Source: Terriglobus sp. TAA 43 (GTDB lineage Bacteria; Acidobacteriota; Terriglobia; Terriglobales; Acidobacteriaceae). Taken from it: a stretch of DNA of 64,000 nt. The notes below the pieces were generated by a model that was not told the DNA's origin, did not search any database, and worked only from the letters and a program-made list of their open reading frames with translations. Below are positions 26,709 to 34,973 of the stretch, in pieces; within the stretch, counting starts at the first letter, position 1, and every line of letters starts with the position of its first letter. Where the stretch lies: assembly GCF_000800015.1 (NCBI RefSeq), contig NZ_JUGR01000002.1, positions 558,001 through 622,000 on the forward strand. The letters are read 5' to 3'. The position numbers and the translations under genes are program-made.

Positions 26709-27188
26709 ATGAAGTGTCCGTTTTGCGGCTGGGCTCAGGATAAAGTCGTTGATTCACGCGAGAGCAAGGAGGCGGATAGCATCCGTCGCCGCCGCGAGTG
26801 CGAGAAGTGCAACAAGCGCTTCACCACATACGAACGCATCGATGAAATTCCCTACATGGTCGTGAAGAAGGACGGACGCCGCGAGAAGTTCGATCGGCAG
26901 AAGGTCCTGAATGGCCTGCTGCACGCCTGCCAGAAGCGTCCTGTACCTACGGGCAAGCTGGGCAAGATCGTCGATGAGACCGAAGCCTACGTGGTTGATT
27001 CGCCGGAGCGCGAGCGCACCACAGTCGAGGTGGGCGAACTGATCATGACGCGACTGAAAGAAATCGACACGGTCGCGTACATCCGTTTCGCCAGCGTCTA
27101 TCGCGACTTCAAGGACGTGCGCGAATTCAAGGCAGAGCTGGAAGAGCTGCTGGGATCGCGGCTACGCAAAACTACCCCGGGAATATAA
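26709..27188 (+). CDS. nrdR: Transcriptional repressor NrdR
   Basis: A 159-residue repressor of ribonucleotide-reductase genes. The N-terminal zinc ribbon has two CxxC pairs, MKCPFCG and CEKCNKRFTTYERI, and an ATP-cone domain follows (MVVKKDGRREKFDRQKVLNGLLHACQKRPV). It senses ATP/dATP balance and binds NrdR boxes upstream of nrd genes; none of those genes is in the window. The length is normal. A small lipoprotein and membrane protein follow on the same strand. Confidence 0.97.
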   Translation: MKCPFCGWAQDKVVDSRESKEADSIRRRRECEKCNKRFTTYERIDEIPYMVVKKDGRREKFDRQKVLNGLLHACQKRPVPTGKLGKIVDETEAYVVDSPERERTTVEVGELIMTRLKEIDTVAYIRFASVYRDFKDVREFKAELEELLGSRLRKTTPGI

Positions 27189-27237
27189 ACTCCCACACTT
27201 CGCAAACCACATCCATCTGCCCGGCATCACAGCAGTT

Positions 27238-27441
27238 ATGAAATTGCTGGCGGGAACGCTGCTGTGCGTTCTGATGGTTGCCATCACGGGATGCAAACCT
27301 GACGCCGCCGTGAAGCACGGCGCGGTGATTGATGCTGCGCCCAGCGGCCACGACACCGGCAAAGCCGGGCAAGCCGCGCCAACTCCGCCACAACAAAATC
27401 AGCCTCAGGCTCAGACCCCTCCCCCAGTAAAGGTGCAATAA
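27238..27441 (+). CDS. Small lipoprotein of unknown function
   Basis: A 67-residue protein with a short hydrophobic signal (MKLLAGTLLCVLMVA) and a lipobox ITGC near residues 16-19, so it is probably lipid-anchored after cleavage at Cys19. The mature part is about 49 residues, ending in a disordered Pro/Gln tail (PTPPQQNQPQAQTPPPVKVQ). No domain is visible. It is followed after 3 bases by a small membrane protein, so the two may be translated together. Confidence 0.65.
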   Translation: MKLLAGTLLCVLMVAITGCKPDAAVKHGAVIDAAPSGHDTGKAGQAAPTPPQQNQPQAQTPPPVKVQ

Positions 27442-27444
27442 CCC

Positions 27445-27750
27445 ATGCCCGATCTGCATTCGCTTGGACTTCCTCTCTGGTTCCTTATCCTCAGCCTGTT
27501 CCTGCCGCGGCTTTCGCTGCTGGCGCTGTACCTGCAGGGTCATACGGGAAATGTCTTCGTTATCAGCCTCATTCCCACGCTGGTAGCGCTGCTGATCCCA
27601 CGCATTCTGATTCTTTTCTGGATTTACACCACGCAGGGTCTTAGCATCTGGTTCCTGATTCACGCCATCGGCCTGTTGATCGCATGGGGAACTTTTGGCA
27701 CGCGGACACGGACGGTTTATGTCACCCGCCGCCGCGCCTCGGACTTCTAA
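27445..27750 (+). CDS. Small membrane protein
   Basis: A 101-residue hydrophobic protein with three predicted helices: LPLWFLILSLFLPRLSLLAL, FVISLIPTLVALLIPRILIL and IWFLIHAIGLLIAWGTFG. It has a basic C-terminus (TRTRTVYVTRRRASDF), placing that end in the cytoplasm. No family is recognised. The strong hydrophobic periodicity and the 3-base spacing after the lipoprotein gene support a real gene. Confidence 0.65.
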   Translation: MPDLHSLGLPLWFLILSLFLPRLSLLALYLQGHTGNVFVISLIPTLVALLIPRILILFWIYTTQGLSIWFLIHAIGLLIAWGTFGTRTRTVYVTRRRASDF

Positions 27751-27830
27751 ACCCAAAATTCGATCGTTGCGGCCGCAATCCGGTATCCTTAACAGATACA
27801 TCCGGTATGGATTAAGGACTGCAGAACAAC

Positions 27831-28952
27831 ATGGAACGTCGCAAGGTGGGGATTCTCGGCGCGACCGGAACAGTCGGCCAGCGCTTCATTCAACTTCTGG
27901 ACCAGCACCCGTGGTTTGAGATCACGTGGGTCGCGGCAAGCGATCGTTCGGCGGGCAAACGCTACGCCGACGCCGCCAAATGGAAGCTGGACACCCCCAT
28001 GCCTGCGCGCATTGCCGATCTGGTGCTGCAGCCGAACACGCCTGCCGCCAACACCGGCGACGTGCCGAAGATCATCTTCGCTGCGCTGGACAGCGATATT
28101 GCACTGGAACTGGAGCCGCTGTTTGCGGGCGCAGGATGCGCTGTCATCTCCAACTCGTCGGCCTTCCGCATGACACCGGATGTGCCGCTGGTGGTGCCTG
28201 AGGTCAACGCAGACCATCTGCCGCTGCTGACCAAGCAGGCTGCCTACACCTCCAAGAGCGGTGGCTATATCGTCACCAATCCCAACTGTTCCGCCATTGG
28301 CCTCGTGCTTGCGCTGAAGCCCCTGGAAGAGCGCTTCGGCATTGAATCGCTGTTTGTCAGCACCATGCAGGCCGTCAGCGGCGCGGGTTACCCCGGCGTG
28401 CCTTCGCTGGACATCCTTGGCAACGTGGTTCCCTTCATCAAGAATGAAGAGGAAAAGCTGCAGGAAGAAGTGGGCAAGTTGCTGGGTAGCTTCAACGGCA
28501 ATGGCATTGACATGCTGCCTGCAAAGGTCAGCGCTCACTGCAACCGCGTTGCCGTGATCGACGGCCACACCGAATGCGTCTCCGTCAAATTCAAGAAGCC
28601 CGTCACACGTGAAGAGATTCTGGCTGCATGGAGCGAGTTCCAGCCGCTGGTGCAGCATCATCTGCCCACGGCACCTGCGCAGCCGGTGATCTTTACCGAT
28701 GCGCCGGACCGTCCGCAGCCGCGCTTTGACGTGGGTGCAGGCAACGGCATGAGCACCACCGTTGGTCGCCTGCGCGAATGCCCGCTGCTGGACTGGAAGT
28801 TTGTTCTGCTGAGCCACAACACGCTGCGGGGAGCCGCAGGCGCAGCTGTGCTGAACGCGGAAGTCCTGGCAAAGATGGATCTATTGCCCGGCAAGCACCT
28901 GCACACGAAGACTGGAGCAGGACTGGCCGAGAATGAGTTGGTGAACGCATGA
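27831..28952 (+). CDS. asd: Aspartate-semialdehyde dehydrogenase
   Basis: A 373-residue NADPH enzyme converting aspartyl phosphate to aspartate semialdehyde, the branch point to lysine/DAP, threonine and methionine. It shows the N-terminal GATGTVGQRF nucleotide motif and catalytic Cys153 in NPNCSAIG. The later HCNRV segment is also typical of the archaeal/fungal-type subfamily to which it belongs, unlike the E. coli type. It overlaps lysC by four bases (ATGA), which ties the two pathway steps together in one message. Confidence 0.95.
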   Translation: MERRKVGILGATGTVGQRFIQLLDQHPWFEITWVAASDRSAGKRYADAAKWKLDTPMPARIADLVLQPNTPAANTGDVPKIIFAALDSDIALELEPLFAGAGCAVISNSSAFRMTPDVPLVVPEVNADHLPLLTKQAAYTSKSGGYIVTNPNCSAIGLVLALKPLEERFGIESLFVSTMQAVSGAGYPGVPSLDILGNVVPFIKNEEEKLQEEVGKLLGSFNGNGIDMLPAKVSAHCNRVAVIDGHTECVSVKFKKPVTREEILAAWSEFQPLVQHHLPTAPAQPVIFTDAPDRPQPRFDVGAGNGMSTTVGRLRECPLLDWKFVLLSHNTLRGAAGAAVLNAEVLAKMDLLPGKHLHTKTGAGLAENELVNA

Positions 28953-30418
28953 GCAATGCATCCCGTCCGCAACTCGTTGTGATGAAGTTTGGTGGCACGT
29001 CGGTTGAAGACGCTGCTGCAATCCGCCGCACTGCAGCCGTCGTTCGTGGCCGCCGCGAAAAGGGTCTGGAAGCCGTTGTCGTTGTCTCAGCAATGGCGAA
29101 GGTGACCGATACGCTTCTGGCCGCCGCAGCAGCAGCGGGTCACGGTGACAAGTCCGGCGCACTCGCATTGTCGGCACGTCTGCGTTCGCGTCATCTGGAG
29201 ACCGCTGGCGAACTGGTGAAGCAGCCGCAGTTGAACGTATTGCTGAACCACATCCAGCACGACTTCGATCATCTGGATGACCTGTTGCGCGGCATCGCTG
29301 CAGTAGGCGAACTGACCCCGCGCACCACGGACAACGTGGTCAGCTACGGCGAACGCCTCAGCAGCCAGATTGTAGCTGCTGCATTCGACGCAGCCGGTAT
29401 CAAGGGCATCCACCTGGACGCGCGCCAGTGCATCGTCACCGATGACAGCTATGGCAAGGCAGTGCCGAATGAAGCATTGATCGAAGTACGCCTGAAGGAA
29501 CATGCGCTTCCTCTGATTGAGCAGGGATTGACGCCTGTGATGGGCGGCTTCATCGGGGCAAACGAAAAAGGCATTACTACCACGCTGGGCCGCGGTGGTA
29601 GCGACTTCTCCGCTGCTTTGGTTGGTGGCGGATTGCATGCCGGAGCTATTGAAATCTGGACCGACGTAAACGGCATCATGACGACCGATCCGCGCATCTG
29701 TTCGGATGCGTTGCGCGTGAAGACGATCTCGTTTGAAGAAGCTGCTGAACTCGCTTACTTCGGCGCGAAGGTGCTGCACCCCGCAACGATCCTTCCCGCC
29801 GTGCAGCAGAATATCCCGGTTTTCGTGCTGAACAGCCGCAACGCTGCGAACGAAGGCACACGCATCAGCGCTGTTGCTCCGCCCTGCCGCTCGCCGTTCA
29901 AGTGCATCGCTGTGAAAAAGAAGCTGACCATCGTGGACATCGTCGCCAGCCGTATGCTGATGACGCATGGCTACCTGAAGGCCGTCTTCGACGTATTCGA
30001 TAAGCACAAGGTCATCATCGACATGGTCTCCACGTCAGAAGTTTCCATTTCCGTTACGGTGGACACCAGCGACAAACTGCCGCAGATTGCAGAAGACCTT
30101 TCAAAGATTGCTGACGTGAAGTACGAGAGCAATAAGGCGCTCGTCTGCCTGGTGGGCGAAGACATTCGCGGACACGCTGGCATTGCGGGCAAGGTCTTCT
30201 CTGCCATCGGACATGTAAACGTCCGCATGATCTCGCAGGGCGCCAGCGAAATCAACATGAGTTTCATGATCGAAGAGGATGATGCTTCCGAGGCGATTCG
30301 TTCGCTGCACAGCACCTTCTTCGCCGATCCTGACCCAAATATCTTTGACCTGGATGCACGCGCCAACACTACCGGTGCGCCTCCAGTGAACGAACCCGCC
30401 CGCATCACAGTGCAGTAA
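28949..30418 (+). CDS. lysC: Aspartate kinase with ACT domains
   Basis: A 489-residue enzyme phosphorylating aspartate, the first step of the pathway. The N-terminus has KFGGTSVED, and later LGRGGSDFSAAL and the WTDVNGIMTTDPR region complete the amino-acid-kinase fold. Two C-terminal ACT domains follow (from about KKKLTIVDIVASRML), suggesting feedback by lysine and/or threonine. Length and architecture match LysC/monofunctional kinases. There is no homoserine-dehydrogenase fusion. It is translationally coupled to asd; a hairpin follows the stop. Confidence 0.95.
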   Translation: MSNASRPQLVVMKFGGTSVEDAAAIRRTAAVVRGRREKGLEAVVVVSAMAKVTDTLLAAAAAAGHGDKSGALALSARLRSRHLETAGELVKQPQLNVLLNHIQHDFDHLDDLLRGIAAVGELTPRTTDNVVSYGERLSSQIVAAAFDAAGIKGIHLDARQCIVTDDSYGKAVPNEALIEVRLKEHALPLIEQGLTPVMGGFIGANEKGITTTLGRGGSDFSAALVGGGLHAGAIEIWTDVNGIMTTDPRICSDALRVKTISFEEAAELAYFGAKVLHPATILPAVQQNIPVFVLNSRNAANEGTRISAVAPPCRSPFKCIAVKKKLTIVDIVASRMLMTHGYLKAVFDVFDKHKVIIDMVSTSEVSISVTVDTSDKLPQIAEDLSKIADVKYESNKALVCLVGEDIRGHAGIAGKVFSAIGHVNVRMISQGASEINMSFMIEEDDASEAIRSLHSTFFADPDPNIFDLDARANTTGAPPVNEPARITVQ

Positions 30419-30429
30419 GACTTTGAAGA

Positions 30430-30486
30430 GGCCCGGCTTAAGCCGGGCCGTTCCATCGAAATCATCAACAAGGGGCTTGATCCCCT
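30430..30486 (+). terminator. Two hairpins in the lysC-dapB gap
   Basis: A perfect 20-base palindrome at 30430-30449 (arms GGCCCGGCTT and AAGCCGGGCC) is followed, just before the dapB ribosome site, by a second short hairpin AGGGG/CCCCT (30471-30475 with 30482-30486). The first lacks a good U-tract, so it may be a weak terminator or attenuator. The second could mask or define the 5' end near the GAAGGA ribosome site of dapB. Confidence 0.5.
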
Positions 30487-30499
30487 GAAGGAAACAACC

Positions 30500-31177
30500 A
30501 TGCGGATGCTGGTTCTGGGACACGGCAAGACAGGCAAGCTGGTAGCAGAAGTCGCCACAGAGCGTGGCCATGGCGTACACGTTCTGGACGCAAAGGAAAA
30601 CCCGCGCGGCGCGGCGCTCACCGCGCCTTTCGTAGCAGGCTTCGATGTCATCATCGACTTCACCACACCAGAAGCCGTGCTGACGAATCTCCGCGCATGT
30701 CTCGCGGTGGGAGCGAAGGTCGTTGTAGGTACAACGGGTTGGTATCAGCAACTAAACGACATGACCAGCCTCGCTATCCGCAAGGATGCCGCGCTGTTGC
30801 ACGGCACCAATTACTCCATTGGCGTTCAGGTGATGTTGCAGCTTGCCAAGCAGATGACCGATTCTCTGAAGAAGTACGGCTACGACTTCAAGATTGAAGA
30901 GACACACCATACGCAGAAACTGGACGCGCCCAGCGGAACCGCCGTCAGCATTCAGCAGGCGATGAACGCAGCAGGCGAAGTGCCGATTGAATCCATCCGC
31001 GAGGGTGATGTTGCGGGCATTCACATTGCCGAAGCCATCAGCGCAGGCGACAAGCTCAGCCTGCGCCATGAAGCCTTTGGCCGCCGGGGTTTCGCAGAAG
31101 GTGCGGTGCGCGCCGCCGAGTGGCTGAGCACACGCAAGGGTGTCTACGACTTCCGCGATATCTTCACGCAGATCTAA
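30500..31177 (+). CDS. dapB: 4-hydroxy-tetrahydrodipicolinate reductase
   Basis: A 225-residue reductase of the DAP/lysine pathway. The catalytic site motif is intact: EETHHTQKLDAPSGTA, with His136/His137 and Lys140. VVGTTGW and the IDFTTPEAV segment are also family-typical. It is shorter than the usual 240-270 residues, and the nucleotide loop reads GHGKTGK in place of the common GAxGRMG, hinting at altered cofactor contacts. The ATG at 30500 follows GAAGGA. dapA is about 2.3 kb downstream on the same strand. Confidence 0.93.
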   Translation: MRMLVLGHGKTGKLVAEVATERGHGVHVLDAKENPRGAALTAPFVAGFDVIIDFTTPEAVLTNLRACLAVGAKVVVGTTGWYQQLNDMTSLAIRKDAALLHGTNYSIGVQVMLQLAKQMTDSLKKYGYDFKIEETHHTQKLDAPSGTAVSIQQAMNAAGEVPIESIREGDVAGIHIAEAISAGDKLSLRHEAFGRRGFAEGAVRAAEWLSTRKGVYDFRDIFTQI

Positions 31178-31186
31178 AACTTGAAT

Positions 31187-31216
31187 GGCCCGGCTTCGGT
31201 CGGGCCTCTTCGTCTT
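31187..31216 (+). terminator. Terminator of dapB with UUCG loop
   Basis: Stem GGCCCG/CGGGCC (31187-31192 with 31201-31206) is extended by a G-T and a C-G pair to a TTCG tetraloop, and is followed by TCTTCGTCTT. It has the same GGGCC...TTCG...GGCCC design as the terminator at 8475-8507. Confidence 0.65.
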
Positions 31217-31255
31217 ACAAGCAATGCGAGGCTTCGTCCTCTGAGGAATACATCC

Positions 31256-32506
31256 ATGTCCACCAAGCCGTTTGCCAATCTCACCTTCGATGAAAAGCTT
31301 GACCGCCTTGCACTTGTTGCCGTTCGCGTTGGCCTGAACCTCCAGGAAGGCCAGGAAGTTGTCGTGACAGCATCGCTCGACCACATCCCCTTCATCCGCA
31401 AGGTTGTGGCAGAGGCCTACAAGGCGGGCGCATACGCCGTGACAGTGCTCTACCAGGACGACGTCGCCACGCTCGCGCGATACCAGAACGCACCCGATGC
31501 TGCATTCGACTTCACACCGAAGTGGCTGGCCGACGGCATTGCAGAAGCCTTTAACAGTAACGCCGCGCGACTCGGCATCACCGGCGCAAACCCGGCATTG
31601 CTAAAAGATCAGGACCCCAGCAAGATCAGCCGCGCCAACGTGGCTGCGTCCAAGGCCATGAAGCCTGCGATGGAAATGGTCACGCGCCACGCCATCAACT
31701 GGAGCATTCTCGCCGGTGCCACGCCCGCGTGGGCAAAGTTGGTTTTCCCTGACCTCCCGGAAAACGAGGCCGTCGCGCGTCTGTGGGACGCCATCTTCCT
31801 GGCATCGCGCATCACCGGTGACGATCCTGTGCAGGACTGGAAAGACCACGGCGAAAACATCATGAAGCGCGTGGCCCTGCTGAATGACAAGCGCTATCAC
31901 GCGCTGCACTTCCGCGGCCCCGGCACCGATCTTGTCGTTGGTCTTGCTGACGATCATCTGTGGGCCGGCGGCGGTGGTGTCTGCGGCAACGGCATCTTCT
32001 GCAACGCGAACATCCCCACGGAAGAGTGCTTCACCACGCCGCATAAGGATCGCGTGGACGGCACGGTCACTGCATCGAAGCCGCTGTCGCATCAAGGGAC
32101 GCTGATCGAGAACATCAGCGTTCGCTTTGAAAACGGCAAGATCGTGGAGGCGCACGCCACCGCTGGCGAAGAGGCGCTGAAGAAGCTCATCGCCGTAGAC
32201 GATGGCGCGAGCCGCCTCGGCGAAGTCGCACTCGTACCGCACTCATCACCCATTGCGCAGAGCGGCTTGCTCTTCTGGAACACCCTATTCGATGAAAACG
32301 CAGCCAGCCATATTGCGTTGGGCCAGGCGTACGCCACCTGCATCAAGGATGGCGAGACGATGGATGAAGCGACGCTGAACAGCAAGGGTGCGAACAGCAG
32401 CTTGATCCACGTGGACTGGATGATCGGCTCCGGCAAGATGGACGTGGACGGCGTCTCCGCAGACGGCACAGAAGAGCCACTGATGCGCAGCGGCGAGTGG
32501 GCCTAG
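31256..32506 (+). CDS. M29-family aminopeptidase (AmpS/PepS-like)
   Basis: A 416-residue metal-dependent aminopeptidase that trims N-terminal residues from peptides. The C-terminal catalytic half shows NIPTEECFTTPHKDRVDG, EVALVPHSSPIAQS, FDENAASHIALG and HVDWMIGSGKMDVDG, which supply the Glu, His and Asp ligands of the M29 dinuclear site. The length is normal. The ATG at 31256 follows GAGGAA, giving a standard N-terminus. It sits between dapB and dapA, a placement that could be related to recycling of peptides, although this is only positional evidence. Confidence 0.93.
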   Translation: MSTKPFANLTFDEKLDRLALVAVRVGLNLQEGQEVVVTASLDHIPFIRKVVAEAYKAGAYAVTVLYQDDVATLARYQNAPDAAFDFTPKWLADGIAEAFNSNAARLGITGANPALLKDQDPSKISRANVAASKAMKPAMEMVTRHAINWSILAGATPAWAKLVFPDLPENEAVARLWDAIFLASRITGDDPVQDWKDHGENIMKRVALLNDKRYHALHFRGPGTDLVVGLADDHLWAGGGGVCGNGIFCNANIPTEECFTTPHKDRVDGTVTASKPLSHQGTLIENISVRFENGKIVEAHATAGEEALKKLIAVDDGASRLGEVALVPHSSPIAQSGLLFWNTLFDENAASHIALGQAYATCIKDGETMDEATLNSKGANSSLIHVDWMIGSGKMDVDGVSADGTEEPLMRSGEWA

Positions 32507-32509
32507 TCC

Positions 32510-32788
32510 ATGGAGAGGTATCGCAATTTCATCTCACTCATTTGCGCTGCCATTCTCGTTCTTCCTGGAGGCTTGGTAGTAACGAATGCTGCAAGCGACG
32601 CGGGTTGGCTGGGGCCTGGGGTTTTTCTGATCCTGCCCGGACTGCTGATATCCATGGCTTTCGGCAATGTGCACTCCTTTTCATCCTGGCTTGCAATCAT
32701 CATTGCGTTCGCCTTCTGGGCAAGTATCCTCTGGCTGCTTCTCGGCCTCGTACTCCGAAGGAGGCGTAAGGCAAATGCCCGCACATGA
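32510..32788 (+). CDS. Small two/three-helix membrane protein
   Basis: A 92-residue hydrophobic protein (ISLICAAILVLPGGLVV, then GPGVFLILPGLLISMAFG, then SWLAIIIAFAFWASILWLLLGLVL) with an arginine/lysine-rich end (RRRRKANART). It starts three bases after the aminopeptidase stop and its end overlaps the following channel gene by 14 bases. No family is recognised. Overlap with both neighbours suggests it belongs to their operon. Confidence 0.65.
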   Translation: MERYRNFISLICAAILVLPGGLVVTNAASDAGWLGPGVFLILPGLLISMAFGNVHSFSSWLAIIIAFAFWASILWLLLGLVLRRRRKANART

Positions 32789-33383
32789 GATGAAGTCCAC
32801 CCGCCTCGAAGCCTTCAGTGACGGCGTGATCGCTGTCATCATCACCATTATGGTGCTGGAGCTGCACGTGCCGGAGGCACACGGCCTTGGGGGCTTCCTT
32901 CACATCCTTCCGCGCCTCGGCATTTATGGTCTGAGCTTTCTCGTGGTGGCGATTTACTGGGTGAACCATCATGACCTCTGCAGCCGCACTGAGGTCATCA
33001 ACTATCGCGTGCTCTGGGCGAATCTGCTCTTCCTCTTCACGCTGTCGCTCCTGCCCTATTTCACGGACTACGTCGCAGAGCATCACTACGACTCGTTCTC
33101 CACTGCGCTCTATACCGTCACCTTCATCGTCGTTGCGATGGGGTTTCTGGTGCTGCGACTCTCGCTCAACGGACTGCATGATGATCATGAGGAAAAGCTG
33201 CCCAGTCGTGATCGCAAAGAGACCGTGAAACACCTCACAAGCCTGGCAATCTACGTCGCCGCCCTCCCCGTGGCGTATTACAAGCCGATCCTGTCGCTGG
33301 CGCTGGATTTTGCGGTGACGCTGATCTGGATCATCCCGGAACTCGGCACACAACGCCGCTTACACCGCAAACACCGCGGTTAG
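32775..33383 (+). CDS. TMEM175-family (DUF1211) potassium-channel-like protein
   Basis: A 202-residue membrane protein with about six helices. Its first helix carries the TMEM175 signature RLEAFSDGVIAVIITIMVLEL (the RxxxFSD motif, residues about 8-14 after the start), whose helix lines the pore in bacterial TMEM175 channels. NHHDLCSR and later loops fit the family. Bacterial members are potassium-selective or leaky cation channels. The ATG at 32775 has AAGGAGG 11 bases upstream. It overlaps the preceding small membrane-protein gene by 14 bases. A second, diverged member is at 36151. Confidence 0.85.
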   Translation: MPAHEMKSTRLEAFSDGVIAVIITIMVLELHVPEAHGLGGFLHILPRLGIYGLSFLVVAIYWVNHHDLCSRTEVINYRVLWANLLFLFTLSLLPYFTDYVAEHHYDSFSTALYTVTFIVVAMGFLVLRLSLNGLHDDHEEKLPSRDRKETVKHLTSLAIYVAALPVAYYKPILSLALDFAVTLIWIIPELGTQRRLHRKHRG

Positions 33384-33455
33384 TCTCACCGGCCTTCGTC
33401 TTTCGTAGAGCCCATCGCAAGAAACAAAAGGGAACGCGATACACTTAACAGTGGT

Positions 33456-34352
33456 ATGGAACCCGCGATTATTACTGGACTCGGCACTGCAATCATCACC
33501 CCTTTTCACCCGGACGAGAGCGTCGATCACGCTTCGCTGAAAAAATTGGTGGAAGCGCAGATTGCAGGCGGTGTCGATTTCCTGGTGGCCTGTGGTTCCA
33601 CGGGCGAAGCCAGCACCCTGACTGAAGACGAGACGGATGCGGTCATTGCCACGGTGATTGAAGCTGCCGCAGGACGCATCCCCGTTGTGGCCGGATGCAC
33701 GCACAACAGCACACGCGAGGCGGTGGCGCGCGCGCAACGCATCGCAAAAATCAAGGGCTTGAGGGGCATCCTGACCGCCAACCCGTACTACAACAAGCCC
33801 ACGCAGCAGGGCCAGTATCTACACTTCAAGGCAATCGCTGAAGCCGTCGCACCGATGCCGGTGCTGCTCTACAACATCCCCGGACGCACCGCCGCAAACC
33901 TGCTCCCCGAGACTGTCGTGCGTCTGGCTGAATTGCCAAACGTCATCGGCATCAAGGAATCCAGCGGGAACCTTGCGCAGATTGGCGAGCTGCTCGCCCT
34001 CAAGCCTGCAAACTTCTCCGTCTTCTCTGGCGATGATTATCTTGCGCTACCCATCGTTGCGGGCGGCGGCGTGGGACTCATCTCTGTGGCATCGAATGTT
34101 GCGCCGAAGGAAGTGAAGGCAGTGATTACCGCTGCGCTTTCCGGCAATCGCGAGACGGCCGCAGAAGCAGCCAAGAAGGTTCACGCCTTGAACACGGTGC
34201 TCTTCGCCGAACCCAATCCAGCGCCCACCAAGGCTCTGCTGGCCGCAATGAAGATCACCGCAGGCGACGCACTTCGTCTCCCCATGCTGCCGGTTGGCGA
34301 CAAGACGCGCGAATCGCTACATAAAATCGCCACGGAACTCCATCTGCTGTAA
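33456..34352 (+). CDS. dapA: 4-hydroxy-tetrahydrodipicolinate synthase
   Basis: A 298-residue TIM-barrel enzyme condensing pyruvate with aspartate semialdehyde. The Schiff-base Lys167 (VIGIKESSGN), the catalytic Tyr139 (LLYNIPGRT) and the substrate loop CGSTGEAST are all present. It precedes dapD by about 900 bases, with two small genes of unknown function between. A TACACT at 33440-33445 may be its -10 box. Length and motifs are those of an ordinary bacterial DapA. Confidence 0.96.
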   Translation: MEPAIITGLGTAIITPFHPDESVDHASLKKLVEAQIAGGVDFLVACGSTGEASTLTEDETDAVIATVIEAAAGRIPVVAGCTHNSTREAVARAQRIAKIKGLRGILTANPYYNKPTQQGQYLHFKAIAEAVAPMPVLLYNIPGRTAANLLPETVVRLAELPNVIGIKESSGNLAQIGELLALKPANFSVFSGDDYLALPIVAGGGVGLISVASNVAPKEVKAVITAALSGNRETAAEAAKKVHALNTVLFAEPNPAPTKALLAAMKITAGDALRLPMLPVGDKTRESLHKIATELHLL

Positions 34353-34433
34353 TCGATTTGCTGACATAGAATGACGCCGCAACGAAGTGTTCTCCGTCTG
34401 CTATCAAACGATAGCGAGAGGAGTTACACATTC

Positions 34434-34907
34434 ATGGCTTCCTGGAAAACATTTGGCCTGTCTGCGGTGGCGGTAGCTGCCCTGGCATTGGCTGCTCCCA
34501 GTACTGACCGAGCGCAGGTTTCAATCGGCGTCAACATTGGCCCCGCGCCGATCTGCCCTTACGGCTACTTTGACTACGCGCCTTACAGCTGTGCTCCATA
34601 TGGCTATTACGGCCCCGACTGGTTCGCCAGCGGCGTGTTCATTGGCGCTGGCCCGTGGTTCCACGGACCGCACGGTTTCTACGGTCACGTAGACAATCGC
34701 TATGACCCGCATTACGGCTACCACGGCCCGATGCCTGCACGCGGTGAGGCGCCTTTCAATCACTTCCACGGCAACGAAGCTCGCGATGGACAGGGCCACA
34801 TTGGCAATGCACCGCATGGACCAGAAGGCGAACATGCGCCGGGCTTCTCCGGCCACGGCGGACCTGGCGGTGGTGGCCATCCCGGTGGCGGCGGCGGACA
34901 TCACTAA
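34434..34907 (+). CDS. Exported Gly/His/Tyr-rich protein
   Basis: A 157-residue protein with a signal peptide (residues 1-29, LSAVAVAALALAAPSTDRAQ). The mature part is low complexity. It has Tyr/Pro/Gly-rich repeats (PYGYFDYAPYSCAPYGYYGP), then His/Gly-rich stretches ending in a GGGGHPGGGGGHH tail. Two cysteines lie in the Tyr-rich part. Similar 'YXWGXW'-type secreted proteins are frequent in Acidobacteria; metal or surface binding by the histidines is possible. ATG at 34434 with AGAGGAG ten bases upstream. A terminator follows. Confidence 0.75.
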   Translation: MASWKTFGLSAVAVAALALAAPSTDRAQVSIGVNIGPAPICPYGYFDYAPYSCAPYGYYGPDWFASGVFIGAGPWFHGPHGFYGHVDNRYDPHYGYHGPMPARGEAPFNHFHGNEARDGQGHIGNAPHGPEGEHAPGFSGHGGPGGGGHPGGGGGHH

Positions 34908-34922
34908 ACTGCAACGAGATAG

Positions 34923-34963
34923 GAAAGAGCTGTCGTCTTCATGGCGATGGCTCTTTCATTTTG
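34923..34963 (+). terminator. Rho-independent terminator
   Basis: GAAAGAGC (34923-34930) pairs with GCTCTTTC (34950-34957) around a loop that can itself pair partially, and ATTTTGC follows. It lies 15 bases after the Gly/His-rich gene and may also act on the convergent small gene that follows. Confidence 0.65.
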
Positions 34964-34973
34964 CACAATCCTG

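Noticed and set aside
29087-30007. A 306-codon minus-strand frame opposite lysC
   Set aside because: Complete shadow of the aspartate kinase; no motif.
34374-34433. Earlier start for the Gly/His-rich exported gene at 34371
   Set aside because: It adds 21 residues before a clean signal peptide and lacks a ribosome site, whereas 34434 has AGAGGAG.
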